Part shown: piece by piece, positions 43,493 to 53,764 of the stretch
Position numbering within the stretch: the first letter of the stretch is position 1
Layout of the letters: the number at the start of each line of letters is the position of its first letter
Assembly (NCBI GenBank): GCA_030704615.1
Contig: CM060733.1
Span: 37,202,001 to 37,262,000 of the forward strand
Direction of reading: 5' to 3'
DNA from: Takakia lepidozioides
Taxonomy: Eukaryota > Streptophyta > Takakiopsida > Takakiales > Takakiaceae
Length of the DNA: 60,000 bases
Made by a program: the position numbers and the translations under genes
Notes under the pieces: model-generated
The model's database searches: none
The model's input: the letters and a program-made list of their open reading frames with translations, nothing else
What the model was told of the DNA's origin: nothing

Positions 43493-45151
43493 TGATACTT
43501 TAGACACCTCAGACCCGGGTCGGCTGCATTGGCCTCATTTTTGGCACAATACACACCTATGTCAACTGTAAGTTCCGACCATTCAGAATCATCAGAAATA
43601 GAAAGATTCTTCACGAGCTCACCGAGTGTACTTGAACCAGTTCAGAATCTCCATGTGGTTCCATCGAATACCCACAATAATCAGTAGGATCACTTTCTGG
43701 GTACTCGATAAGTTTCCAAGAGATTCACTAGGGGTGTCCTGAATCACCATGATATAGTCCTTCATCTCAGTTTTAGGCAAGCATATATGACTGTACATTT
43801 AAACGCCAACGATGTCTCCGTTTTCGTTCTTCACTGTTGAATAATAAAGTATTCTTCATGATTTTTGAAACCAATTAAATGATCTGCAGCTTTTGAGATT
43901 TCCAGTTTAATTGTGACTTTGATTTATTCCATTCCATTTATTCCATATTGCAGTCACAATTGAATGTCCCCTATTCCAGCTTAATTGTAAGTTAGTTTCT
44001 TTCAATTCCATTTCTTCCCAGTGGGATTCCCATTTGTATATTGGCCTGACATCCGTAACATTATGATTTGTTTCAAACTTCGGCCTTTCCTCTCAATCCT
44101 GAAATAATGCCATGAGATATCTAATCCAGATAACATAATGTTGTGTTTCATTTCAGTGGTCAGTCATATACCGGGGGGATTGTCTGGTTGGCATATGCAA
44201 GGAGATATGTGGGGAGTTCATCTCAACAAAATCGCCAAACTTCAGTATAGACCACGTAGCTTTGTATACTCTTAACCAGGCGATCTCCGAGTGGGGAATA
44301 AATCTTGTGGGTGTACCTCCTGACCACCAACTGAAGTTTTCCTTCAAGATTGGAGCGGAGGTGAAGGAGCTTGATTATGGCTACGTTAAAGATGTTGAGA
44401 TGGAGTCTGACGTGGAGAATCCAATGATGGTGGTTTTCATATTGGAGGATGGTAGAGCGAAAAAGACGTTTGGCTTTTGTCTGGAATCTCGTCGCGTTCG
44501 CAAGACAATGATGAAACCAGCTGTAAAGATGGGATTCACTTTCCCTGAAGGTGGTGCAGCCCTAACTGCTCAGGGTTTCGTACGAGCTTGGAGCATTTTC
44601 CAAGATGTACTCCATGCGCAGGGAAATATAAAACAACAAGACGATGAGGCAGCGAAGGGGGCAAAGGGTAAAGGGAAACGGAAGTCCACGGCGGGATCGT
44701 CTCAGACTGAGAATGAGGAGGAGCAACCAGCCGGAAAAAAGAAAAAGAAAGAAGAGCTCGATATTGTATTTATGAATGACAACAAGAAGCCAAAAGTTGG
44801 CGAGATTTTCGACAAGGTGAAGTGCGAGGCGATGAATCAAAGTCAGCAGAATGACTACAAAGACATGTTCCCTTTTGGGTTCAACCACATAATATCAATT
44901 GACATCTCAAGGATGGAACTTGCTCCAAGAAGCATGGTGTATCGTCCGCTGAATATTAATCACAAAAATGAAGTCAAAGCCCGTCTGTACCAGTTGCGGG
45001 TTCTAGATACGAAACATCATGTCAATCTGGCGCCAAAAAACGAACAGGTGCCAACCCAGGTATCTGCGATGAAACCAAGGCATCAGAAGGATATTAACAA
45101 TTCAAAATTCTTCGTCATTGGAGGCCAGCACACAATTATGGCTGCAAAGGT

Positions 45152-45411
45152 ATAGTACATCAACGTTTACCTCACGCGATCGCGCGTGCTTCTATATTCT
45201 TCTCTGCTTCTATGAGAATCATTTTTCAGATATTTCTTTGCATTTCTTCATTATCATACTCGCGCGATCGCGCGTGCTTCTACTAGATGATTATATCAGA
45301 TGCATCGACGACTTATTTCTAAGAGATGCATAGCATGATAAGCAAGCATGCGCGATCGCGCGTGCTCCTTTCTAGTTCAATTCCATGCCGATGTAACATT
45401 TTCCAAATCAG
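45152..45411 (+). other. Intron with three GCGATCGC palindromes
   Basis: It lies between ..GCAAAG and AAACTC.., with gtatag at the donor and a cag acceptor. Palindromes lie at about 45175, 45261 and 45350, about 87 bp apart and each followed by a tgct(t/c)c word. It splits the ParB-like motif from the helix that follows it. Confidence 0.7.
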
Positions 45412-47173
45412 AAACTCGCGGAGGAGATTACTGACCGGGAGCAGAGGGACTACTACGCCGAATGGCCATCAATTATCCTCTGGTCACATAACAATAATCG
45501 ATTGTTGAAGATTTCTAAGCTCTTGAACGACCCAAATAAAGCCCAAAAATTCGACACAACATTCCCGGAGAAAGTTGCTCACGCCAGGATGTACTATGAG
45601 TTGAGGGGGAAGCCCAGGAAATTCAACGACAACGTTTCCAAATCTGAAACCGTTCAGTGGAAGGTAATTATTCAGACTTCCTTTATTGTTTAATGTTTTG
45701 TTGTGCATTCAGTAGAACTGTGTGTCCCTGTTGTGTGTTTGCCTGACATGTTGTTCCTCTTGACCAGGATTTTTTGCAAGCCTCATAACTTATATTGGAG
45801 ATGCTTAGCGTTAAGGAGGCCATGACCTTGGTCCTTTGCGATGACGATGTGTGGGAGAAGTGGCAGGCGGTTTTCAGAGAGTGGGAGAAGGGAAACCTCC
45901 TGGACATTAACGGAAAGAAGCATAAGGGTGTACAATCGCAGCTTACCAAATCTACAGTCTGCAAACTCCAAGGATTGAACCCCCTTCAAATGAAGAAGGT
46001 TGCGCAGAAGATTTTGGACTTGAAGATCTGCGTTCGTGGTCCTTACAAAGGAAAAGACCCCAAGATTCTCTGCCTGTCCAATTACATCGATCGAATAAAG
46101 GACAAGCGGTTTATCATCGATGATGTCACGGTGGTATTGGGATTTGATGCCAGGAACAAGCAGCATCCAGAGTCGTACACAAAAGCACAATGGCTCGAAG
46201 TAAAGAAAAGGTACAAGTTCAACAAGTCGGAGTTCGAGACATTCCGATTGAAACTGGGGACCAAATACATGAAAAACAAGGTGAACATGAATATGAAGAC
46301 CGAGAAAGTGAGTGACGCTTTCATCAAATACGTGCTTTCATGTAAGAAAAGGGTTGAAGACATGGAGAAGGAAATGGGCAACCTCAAGGATACCTTCAAT
46401 TCACATTACCAGTGCATAGGAGGGAAGCGGAGGTTCACGGATGCCAAAACACATTTGAAAATTGTGAGAAAGAGGTATTTCGATAACATCGCAATGGTGT
46501 TCGTCAACACAGTTTGTGACGATGATTCAACTGTTTTCATGCAAAGAAATTACAAGAATTTTTTTGATGCGTTCTTCGAGCAGCAGCTAAGCCCCAATGC
46601 ATTTGTTTTCTTCTCGACGCAGAGGTCCTCTTCCAATTTGGTTTCGTACATAAGGTTTGGTGAGGGGCGGGACAAGTATATTTTGTTTCAGGGGACCCCG
46701 ACTCTAAAGCCTACAGGTCTAACACCCTGCTTATCGACGTCGTTGGGAACATGTACAAGTTTTTCCTCAATCCTCTGAGCCTGGTCATCTTCCTACCTAC
46801 ATACGAAACACTTGTAGATCCATACAAGGATGATTTTCTGATGAGTCATCTGAAGCCCCACCTGGAGAAGTTGAGGCATTCAAAAATGGACACTTGGGCC
46901 TTCAATGAACAGAACCCTTTTGGAATACCTAAGGATATCTACTTTCAGGATGCTAGAGTGAAATTCATTAATCACTGGGACTTTCCATGGCCTAAGAATA
47001 AGGAGGAATGGGACGCACATCTAAAGTACCTAGAGGCCCTGGAAGTGGAACATGGGATATTAAAGTGACTAGTTTTGAGAATGTATTGGGATTATGAGGT
47101 CATTGAGTTCCTTATCTGTTCATGGGATTCTTCTTTTCTTGATTTACTTAATTGTCTTTATCACTCCTTCACA

Positions 47174-47759
47174 GATCCGACAGCCTGGATCTTCACCTGT
47201 GAGGGGAGCTCGCTTGATAATTTTTGACGTTAATGGAGTGCTATGCAAAATAACGAAGCGTTAGAGCCCAGGACCTGCTCCGCGTTTTTCGGAATCTGAT
47301 TACAACATTCCTGCTATTGTTGGGTATCGACAAATCTTTAGACGGAAGATGTACCGGGAAGTTTGGTAAGAGTTACACAAGCACTTCATTTTAGGTGTCT
47401 AGAGCTGCATGGTGCTTAAAAACTTAAATGCCGTGAACTTTGGATTTGCTCCTACGTGGTCTTCCACGGCCAGCGTTCATCATGTCGCAGGAGGATTGTA
47501 TCATTTGCCTAAGCAATCTGCACCCAAATTACCGAACGGGACAAGATCACCTCCTGTATTCTTGAAACCACTCCTTAAAGTATGGCAGAGTTCTGAAGGT
47601 TTTTACAATCAGAGTAACACTCTGCTGATTGATGATACGGCTTTGAAGTATTTGATGAACCCTCCTGAATCTTGTCTTCTTCTCAAGTCTTTTGAGAACA
47701 TCGACGTCGACATTTCTTCCTTCTCAAACTTAGAGATTTATTGCTTAGCTTCTTGAAAT
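47174..47759 (+). pseudogene. FCP1/SCP-like HAD phosphatase 1, degenerate
   Basis: An exon-like segment starts after ttcacag and reads ARLIIFDVNGVLCKITKR, then a TAG, then ends near a gtaaga donor at about 47365. DVNGVL is motif I of plant NLI-interacting-factor-like HAD proteins, with the first Asp kept. Downstream in 47409-47759 come FAPTWSSTAS (motif II-like) and SNTLLIDDTALKYLMNPPES, the motif IV Asp pair. The N-terminal Asp and the DD pair are thus both visible. The middle, with the Lys of motif III, is not. The gene begins about 100 bp after the end of the CTD-like gene. Confidence 0.55.
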
Positions 47760-47926
47760 TTGAGAACGTCTCAAGCTTCTTGAAAGCAAGGAGAATAGGA
47801 TTTCCACCATTCAAAGTTAACGATCCACAGTTCAAGCCTCTTCTTGACTATATTGACAATTCACAATATCGTGATTTTCAAGTAAATGATAAGTAAATAT
47901 CCGCGTCCTACTGTGGACACAATTTA
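47760..47926. other. Spacer between HAD fragment 1 and the PPR fragment
   Basis: A short AT-rich stretch. Nothing recognisable. Confidence 0.4.
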
Positions 47927-48431
47927 CTATTTAAAATTGATTGTGATTCTGCTGAAAACTTGGTGAGCATTCATGATGCTCCCGTACTTAACATACAGGT
48001 TGACAAGGGTGTTGAGGAGAAAAACAGTTGGCATGAGTCCACTTTGGATCATAATGTGAGTGTGCACCTGCTTTCCAGCTTCCAAACCTTTCCTCTTGAT
48101 GCACTTAAGCAAGAGACAGACATACTTATCTAAATCTGCTGAAATTCCTCATTGGTTTAGTCTGTAGAGCCTCATTCAATCTACCTACCTCACAAAGCAT
48201 CTTGACATGCCCAGAAGTGCCAGAACAGGCACTGTGGACTCCCTCTCTTGATCCTCTTCCAGAAGTTGTGGTCATGGTTGAGGTGCCTGATTTGATCATT
48301 TGTGCCATTGCTGCCGCGGCTTCCAATTGACCATCTACCCATGCAGGTTTCTTGTAGCTATCCTTCCACAGGGATTCATAGGTGATCTGGAGCTTGAAAT
48401 CCGGCCCACTTCGATGAATCTCAACCCACAC
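47927..48431 (-). pseudogene. PPR protein, N-terminal fragment
   Basis: On the minus strand, a Ser/Gly-rich leader (TTSGRGSREG) is followed by LCEVGRLNEAL and then, after a frame change near 48120, LLLKCIKRKGLEAGKQ. Next come VHTHIMIQSGLMPTVFLLNT and LVNLYVKYGSIMNAHQVF. These are the L and S-type pentatricopeptide repeats found at the start of plant PLS-class organelle RNA-binding proteins. The frame ends after two repeats at ITINFK, where similarity to the family stops. The gene is truncated and most of the repeats and any editing domain are absent. Confidence 0.7.
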
Positions 48432-50239
48432 TCTATCCCTGCTCCTTCATTCCAGAGCTTCTCTTAGTTTCTGTTATCTGTTTTTAATACTTTCCTGTTG
48501 CCACATAGGCAGTAACATGTCAAATCACTTCAAAACCCCCGGTACCATATCCACCAAGAGCTAACTTGCAGAATTCAACATGAAAATTAGGGACAACTCT
48601 GATAACAAGGAAAACAGGCTGAAATGTATTGAAGAAGGTGCCTCCGTTACCGCTGCCTAGTTCTATCAACCGAGTCTGATGGGAGGGAAAAACAGGCTGA
48701 AATAGGTCAAAGAAGAAGGTGCCCTCACCACATTGTCCTCGACCTTGTGTCATGACCCATGGAGGATTTGACTAACCATGAACCTAAGAGAACCTCTTGT
48801 GTGTGCTGCTTGTGTCTGTAGTCATGTAATGTCTGATTGGTCTATGAGAACCACCACAGTGCAGCTGAACGGGCAGAAATTGAAGCACGGCCTGCTAAGA
48901 CAAAGCTGACTCTTCCAAAAACCTTGTAAACATCAGGAAGGATACCAAAGCACGGTACTAACAGGACATTTGCAGGATGGACAAACTTCTTCACATTGTA
49001 CATTAAGAAAAAGCCACACCTTGCGATTGCGGTTGTCCCACCATCGTGAAGGATCTTTAAAAACTCATGCCAGCTCTGCTCCGTGCTACAAATTTAAGGC
49101 TGAGTTTGATGAGAGCGCAAAACAGGCTGAAATAGGTCGAAGAAGAAGGTGCCCTCACCACATTGTCCTCGACCTAAGACCAAGCTGACTCTCCCTAGAA
49201 CGGCGAGCTCTCAGCCGACACCTAGTCCTCGCACACATACCCTAGCGTTTGTCGGGTTGCTTGCTTTTCAGATGCAAAGGTTGCTCCAACTGCGGGCCTC
49301 CCATGTTTGCCCTCCCTCCCGCTCGCTGCTCTAAGTCCCAGCCCTCTCTCTCTCCCTCCTGCTCGCTCGCTCTAAGTCCCAACCCTCTGTTCACAGCTAC
49401 CGGGATGGGCAATTTTTTTTTTAAATTAACCTTTTGCAAACCCTACAAGCAACTTTTGCAAAAAAAATTAAACCTTTTGCACTTTGATCTTTAAACCTTT
49501 TGCACTCTGCAACAAGTTTTAAAGGTACCATGTACTAGCTCTACCCTGTTTTCATTTTACAATGTTGAATGATTCATATTTATGTCCCTGCACTGATATG
49601 GTCATACTTAATTTGACTCCCTTCAATCATAATATGAGGACTGTTAAGCTTGCATTGCATTCGGTTTACATTGCAAAGTGCGACGACCACCTCTTCGTCT
49701 TTCCGAGGGCAGATTTATGAAGTTCATGATTTATTCCATTTGCAGCGGAGTACTAACTAAACCCATACACCACAATCAGCGGAAATAATTGTATGGTCTC
49801 ATTTCACACAGGTGTGTAACATGCCATGTAAACTAAGCCAACCCCTGCCACGGTCATGGCTGTTTTCACACCGTTCTTTGCCTAGGGTGTGGACCACATG
49901 TGAGACACCCCACAGTTAGGGCATATTTAGACCCACACCTTGGCTTAGTCTACAGACCCGTGATAAAAGCCGTGGAATGTGTTAGGTGTGAGATGGCAGA
50001 GCTGTGGAAAAAGCCGGTTTCTCTTCTAGTGTTTACACAAAGTAACCTCGCACGATCGCGTGTGGTTGCAGAAAACTCAGAGACTCCCGATTGTGATTTT
50101 TTGTCTCAAGTCTCAATTGGGTGTCGTAATGCTGAAAATATTACATTCGCAAAATATTCCATTTGAAAATTAGGGTATAGAAACTAGGCACAAAACGCAA
50201 GTTTGTCGTGGCATTTTTTGAGTTGCAAAATGTATTAGA
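48432..50239. repeat. Stretch with a duplicated 75-bp word, no gene
   Basis: aaaacaggctgaaataggtc with the following gaagaaggtgccctcacc recurs at about 48689-48750 and 49119-49172, and agctgactct(t/c)cc follows each at some distance. 49310-49390 repeats ctctaagtccca with CT-runs. No gene is supported from 48432 to 50239. A weak palindrome lies near 50050. Confidence 0.55.
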
Positions 50240-51480
50240 AATACCTAATTTTTGGGTCAGATAACAGAAACTAATGGGCTCTTTTGGATGGTTCAGAACA
50301 TTGTTACTCAAGGAATGTGTGGTGTCCGGAAACACAAACACATGTTGCTGGTACTGAGTGTCAATGGACTTCTTTGCTACAGGCCACCTCCTACCAGAGG
50401 TGAGTTGTTTAAACAGAGGTTCCACTTGAGGAAAGTAACAATTCGGGTGCCCGCAAGACCATTTGTGGTTCCAAGACCTGGAGTGCTGGAGTTTCTTCGA
50501 CTTGCATTGACTCATTTTCATGTAGCGATTTGGTCTTGCTCTGAGAGGGATACTGTATTCAAGATGTTGGAGTGTTTCGTTCCTCTGGAAATTATGAAAC
50601 AATTTCGTTTAATATGGTCTGCCGAGCATTGCACAGATACAGCTAGACATATGAAGCCTGGAATGAAATATCTTATTAAAGATATTAAGAGTATTCTCGT
50701 AAAATTTAGTGGGAAAGAATTTGCTAGGCAGAGACAAATTCTACTGGTCGACAATGACCCATCCAAGGCACTCCGAAACCCAGTGAATACTGGAGTCTTC
50801 CCCATCACATTCAAGGTATCAAGCAATTTGGAGGATTTGGTTGATCTCACCAAAACTTTGTGGCATTTTCTCTCTGGCTTGATTGGAGCCCAGTCCGTTG
50901 TTGATTACATCGGCAAGAACTCCTGCAAATCTTCCGGCCCTCCGATAGATCGAAATCACGTCTACTGGTCCTGGTTTGGAAGATTTATTGATGCTTCTGT
51001 TTGGCACCCCCCTCAAAAAGATCCCGATTATCTGGGTACGTAGTTTATCATTGCCCTATTTTGTGTGTAGTCCATCAGCTTTACTTCAACCTCCATTTGT
51101 ACTTATTTGTTTGTTGACTTCACATGACTTTTGTGAGATCAATGATATTTCAATGATCTTTGTATTTTCTTTAACAATTCCCTTCTGTGCTGCCTCTACA
51201 TAGTTATATTCCAGTGTCAAGTTCAGAATCAAATTCGATAGGAGAAGAAAGAGGAACGGCAGCGTAAGGCTGAGCGGAGGGACCGCGAGGCTTTACGTTT
51301 GTCAAGATCATCAAGTACAGCTACCAGTGAGGTGTCTGGTCATATCTTACATCAATCTCCCACTGTATCCATCTCCTCGGGTGCACAGAATTCCGCCATC
51401 AGTTGTAACCGACGGCGATCTCAAACATATGCGTTGAGTGTGAGCCGTTTGGGAAGCAACTCTGTGTTATTGATGAATTA
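50240..51480 (+). pseudogene. FCP1/SCP-like HAD protein 2 with altered catalytic residues
   Basis: Exon 1 (about 50240-51032) is one open frame. It reads HMLLVLSVNGLLCYR where motif I is expected, VVPRPGVLEFLRLALTHFHV, WSCSERDT (motif II), HMKPGMKYLIKD (motif III Lys), LLVDNDPSKALRNPVNTGVF (motif IV) and a C-terminal Trp-rich end. Exon 2 (after acatag at about 51203) is a basic coiled-coil with EKKEERQRKAERRDREAL and a Ser-rich tail to a TAA at 51479. One TAG precedes EKKEER. In this family motif I is LDVNGLL and motif IV VDDSP. Here the nucleophile Asp is Ser and the second Asp of the DD pair is Asn. If expressed, it would be catalytically dead but could still bind. Confidence 0.7.
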
Positions 51481-52489
51481 AACTATGGCCGGCCTACTCA
51501 TTACACACATACGTTATTTAACTCTGTCAATGTTATGCCAGACCCTTTCGAAGTTTGAGAGAAATCACATGCGATCGCGCGTGGTTCTTTCATATATGCT
51601 CTTGTGGAACTAGCATGGATCAGCAATGCCATTAGATGTTATCAAAACAAGTTGATTTCATTGTTAGTTTAAGCAATAACAGATCAGGCTGGAGGCTGGA
51701 GGAGGTTGGAGGAGAAGAAATTTTTCGATGTTTCCATATTACGATGGGGAACAAGTGACACGATCATCGTCTATGTCTACATTCGGGTTCCTGACTCGTA
51801 ATTCAAGCTCCCACGATGGTTGTCTCATTTGTTCCTGAGCAGATTGTGAAGCTCTGTTAAAATCTCTCTTCAAATGGATTGAAGTAAATTTCTTCCCTGA
51901 CGAACTGATGGCACCACTGTGGTTGATTGAAATCTGGATGCACTTGGCTCTTTGGGGTTCTCAATGGTGGTACGAAAATGCTGTCATTTGAAGATGTGAT
52001 GATTCTGCAGGTATAGTGAGTTACTTCAGGTCAGTTACAGCGAGGGAACTCAAGGTATTCGGATAATCCGTCCCGGAATATTTCACACCATCATCCTGGA
52101 TGATTCATTGATGTGTTTCAGAACGCGCACTCTAACGGAGTTCAGCCCTCATTCTAGAAGTTGATACTCTCATTGACATGGTTTACGTTACTTGTATTGG
52201 TCCATGCCGCATGCGGCGAGACTTACTCAAATTGACATGGTTCTGAAATAAAACCTAGTTGTTTATCATCAATGTCTCCCCATTGTCTTTCATTTCATTT
52301 CATGGTATTCTGTCATTGTGCCATGTTTTGCTCACATATTTGATGATTTGTCTTGTATGTTACATAGTAACGGCCTTCACAAGCTCAGTCGCGATTACGA
52401 ATATGACTGGTGCTCCAATCATCCATCAAGCCGCGGATCATGAAGCGAGTTATCACCCGACGTTTTTTTAATTTATTTTTTAATGTAAT
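51481..52489. other. Stretch without a supported gene
   Basis: One GCGATCGC palindrome (about 51571) and a ggaggctggaggagg run (about 51690). ORFs are short. Nothing is recognised. Confidence 0.4.
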
Positions 52490-52682
52490 GGAAACACCTG
52501 GGAGCCACAGCTCACAAATCAGGCCCCCTTAATAGTATAACCTCTTTCATAGTAACCCCGCCATGTGGCATTGGAATGGGACACCACCCAGGAACATACC
52601 ACACTCGTCAGTAGCAAGATTTGATCCTATAATCATCTGGGTGGCACTCAGTGCACTTCACCAACTGAGCTACTGACTGTTG
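52490..52682 (-). mobile_element. tRNA-derived SINE
   Basis: On the minus strand an A box (tagctcagttggtgaagtgc, 52672-52653) is followed about 35 bases later by a B box-like ggatcaaatc. The body runs to about 52490. It is distinct from the family at 22628. Confidence 0.65.
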
Positions 52683-52954
52683 GTATCTCATTCAACTCTT
52701 ACTAAACGTCGAGTGAATAGTGGAACTTGCTTTATGAGCCAAATATAAACCGTTTTTTCTCCTGAAGTTTATATATAATGTTTCTTTATTGCTCATATTA
52801 TATATTAATAGACAAACAATTATTTATATCTTTATACTTATATTTAAAATGATCCATTTAAATTCATTTAAATGATTAAAAAATACATATTCAGATATTT
52901 CTCCTTATTTCTGGACCAAACTTTAGTCCAGATTTACTTAAAATTGTGTTTCTT
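52683..52954. other. AT-rich spacer
   Basis: AT-rich, non-coding, up to the start of DUF7869 copy D. Confidence 0.4.
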
Positions 52955-53600
52955 GCCGCGAAAGTCGTAACATCTTTGACCACCCACCTCATAATTCTTT
53001 TTTCGAATCTCTCATGAAGGGTAAATCGAGGTGTCTCGACGTCTTGAAACCTTTCGGCGATAAGGAGAAGAAAAAAGGAAAAGTCACTCTTCCGCGAAGA
53101 CTCTACGGCCTACAATTGGACAACTGCGTGAAGGAAAACAAAAACAGGTGAATGCTGGCTTTTCTGTCGCTCTTAACTATGAGAGGAGTGTTTGAGGAGA
53201 TTCAGATGGGATTTCTCATGGTTGGCCATACCCAAGAGGACATCGACGGATTCTTCAGTTATTTATCGAAGAAGCTGAAGCAAAATAGCACCTGCGTTCT
53301 CTCCGATCTTATGAGGTTTTTTACGATCTCTCAAGATCTGCAATTTATTCCTCAAATCATTCAAAAGGTGCCAGATTTCAAGGCATATGTGGACGGTTGC
53401 ATTCTCGATGGAGGCTTTAGTTGGGCAAACAGAAATGCATGTATTTTGATTCTATGTAGATGAAGATGGGTGGCCTGTCATGAAGTTTAAGAAGTTTGCT
53501 ACTGATTCTGAGTGGCTCCCCAAAAAAGGTGTGGTGAAGATGTGGAAGTCGAATCCCGATGGATCTCCAAAGTTGCCTGTAGCAGTGCAATCCTCTCCAC
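52955..53600 (+). pseudogene. DUF7869-type transposase, copy D, core fragment
   Basis: It starts at cttgccgcgaaagtcgtaac, as in copy A at 14236, and carries LDNCVKENKNR, VGHTQEDIDGFFSYL, LMRFFTISQDLQFIPQIIQK, a VPDFKAYVDGCILDG block and WPVMKFKKFATDSEWLPKKG. It extends about 280 bp beyond the point where copy A is cut, then loses similarity near 53590. A one-base shift separates the VPDFKAYVDGCILDG part from the WPVMKFKK part. Confidence 0.7.
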
Positions 53601-53764
53601 CACTTAGGAGAAGAGAGACCTCATCTCCACCAACCCACTCTCCATCGTTTCCACCTTCTTCGACAAAGTCCGTAGGGCAGAATTCTGGTCTTGTCAACAA
53701 CATGAACAAATGAGATGCTAGAGGCACAAATGGAAGCTAGAGGCAAACTGAAAGCAATGGACAA

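Larger units (their letters stand above)
40764..45362. repeat. Cluster of CGCGCGATCGCGCG palindromes
   Basis: Perfect 14-mers lie at 40764-40777, 41711-41724, 41957-41970, 42711-42724, 42902-42915 and 45261-45274. Close variants lie near 40918, 41031, 41187, 41271, 41868, 42381, 45175 and 45350. Outside the cluster, perfect copies occur only at 834-847, 29660-29673 and 38526-38539 (all in the DUF7869 element). Weaker ones lie near 50050 and 51571. Most are followed by tgcttc or tggttc, and often preceded by the complementary gaagca. All lie in non-coding DNA or introns. Confidence 0.9.
42998..47068 (+). pseudogene. Multi-exon protein with Pol II CTD-like heptads and a ParB-like motif
   Basis: Exon 1 (42998-43569) opens with an acidic, Ser/Pro-rich segment and carries CTD-like heptads. 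It has an internal duplication (PGSAALSSFLEQY and PGSAALASFLAQY) and ends before gtaagt. Exon 2 (44158-45151, phase 0) reads WSVIYRGDCLVGICKEICGE. It has a Lys-rich nuclear-localisation-like patch (GKKKKKEE) and FFVIGGQHTIMAA, which resembles the ParB-family GxxHR loop. Exon 3 (45412-45663) restores AAKKLAEEI across the intron. Exon 4 (45768-47068) is a long basic region of unknown fold, ending EVEHGILK and TGA. TGA at 43493-43495 and TAA at 45786-45788 interrupt the frame, and a shift lies near 46692. Exons 2 and 4 are otherwise open for 993 and about 900 bp, so decay is recent or partly artefactual. The family is unknown. Confidence 0.55.

Noticed and set aside
834-45362. GCGATCGC as the cyanobacterial HIP1 motif, hence bacterial contamination
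   Set aside because: The copies sit inside plant transposons and introns of spliced genes, with flanks unlike cyanobacterial DNA.
7695-51240. TAA and TAG apparently standing for Gln (a ciliate- or ulvophyte-like genetic code)
   Set aside because: Several in-frame TAA/TAG fall where Gln would fit (for example before EKKEER and in the cargo gene). But TGA also occurs in frame (43493, about 10638, and in the gypsy integrase), and one TAG in the gypsy integrase stands where the family has Tyr. Pseudogene decay explains all of them.
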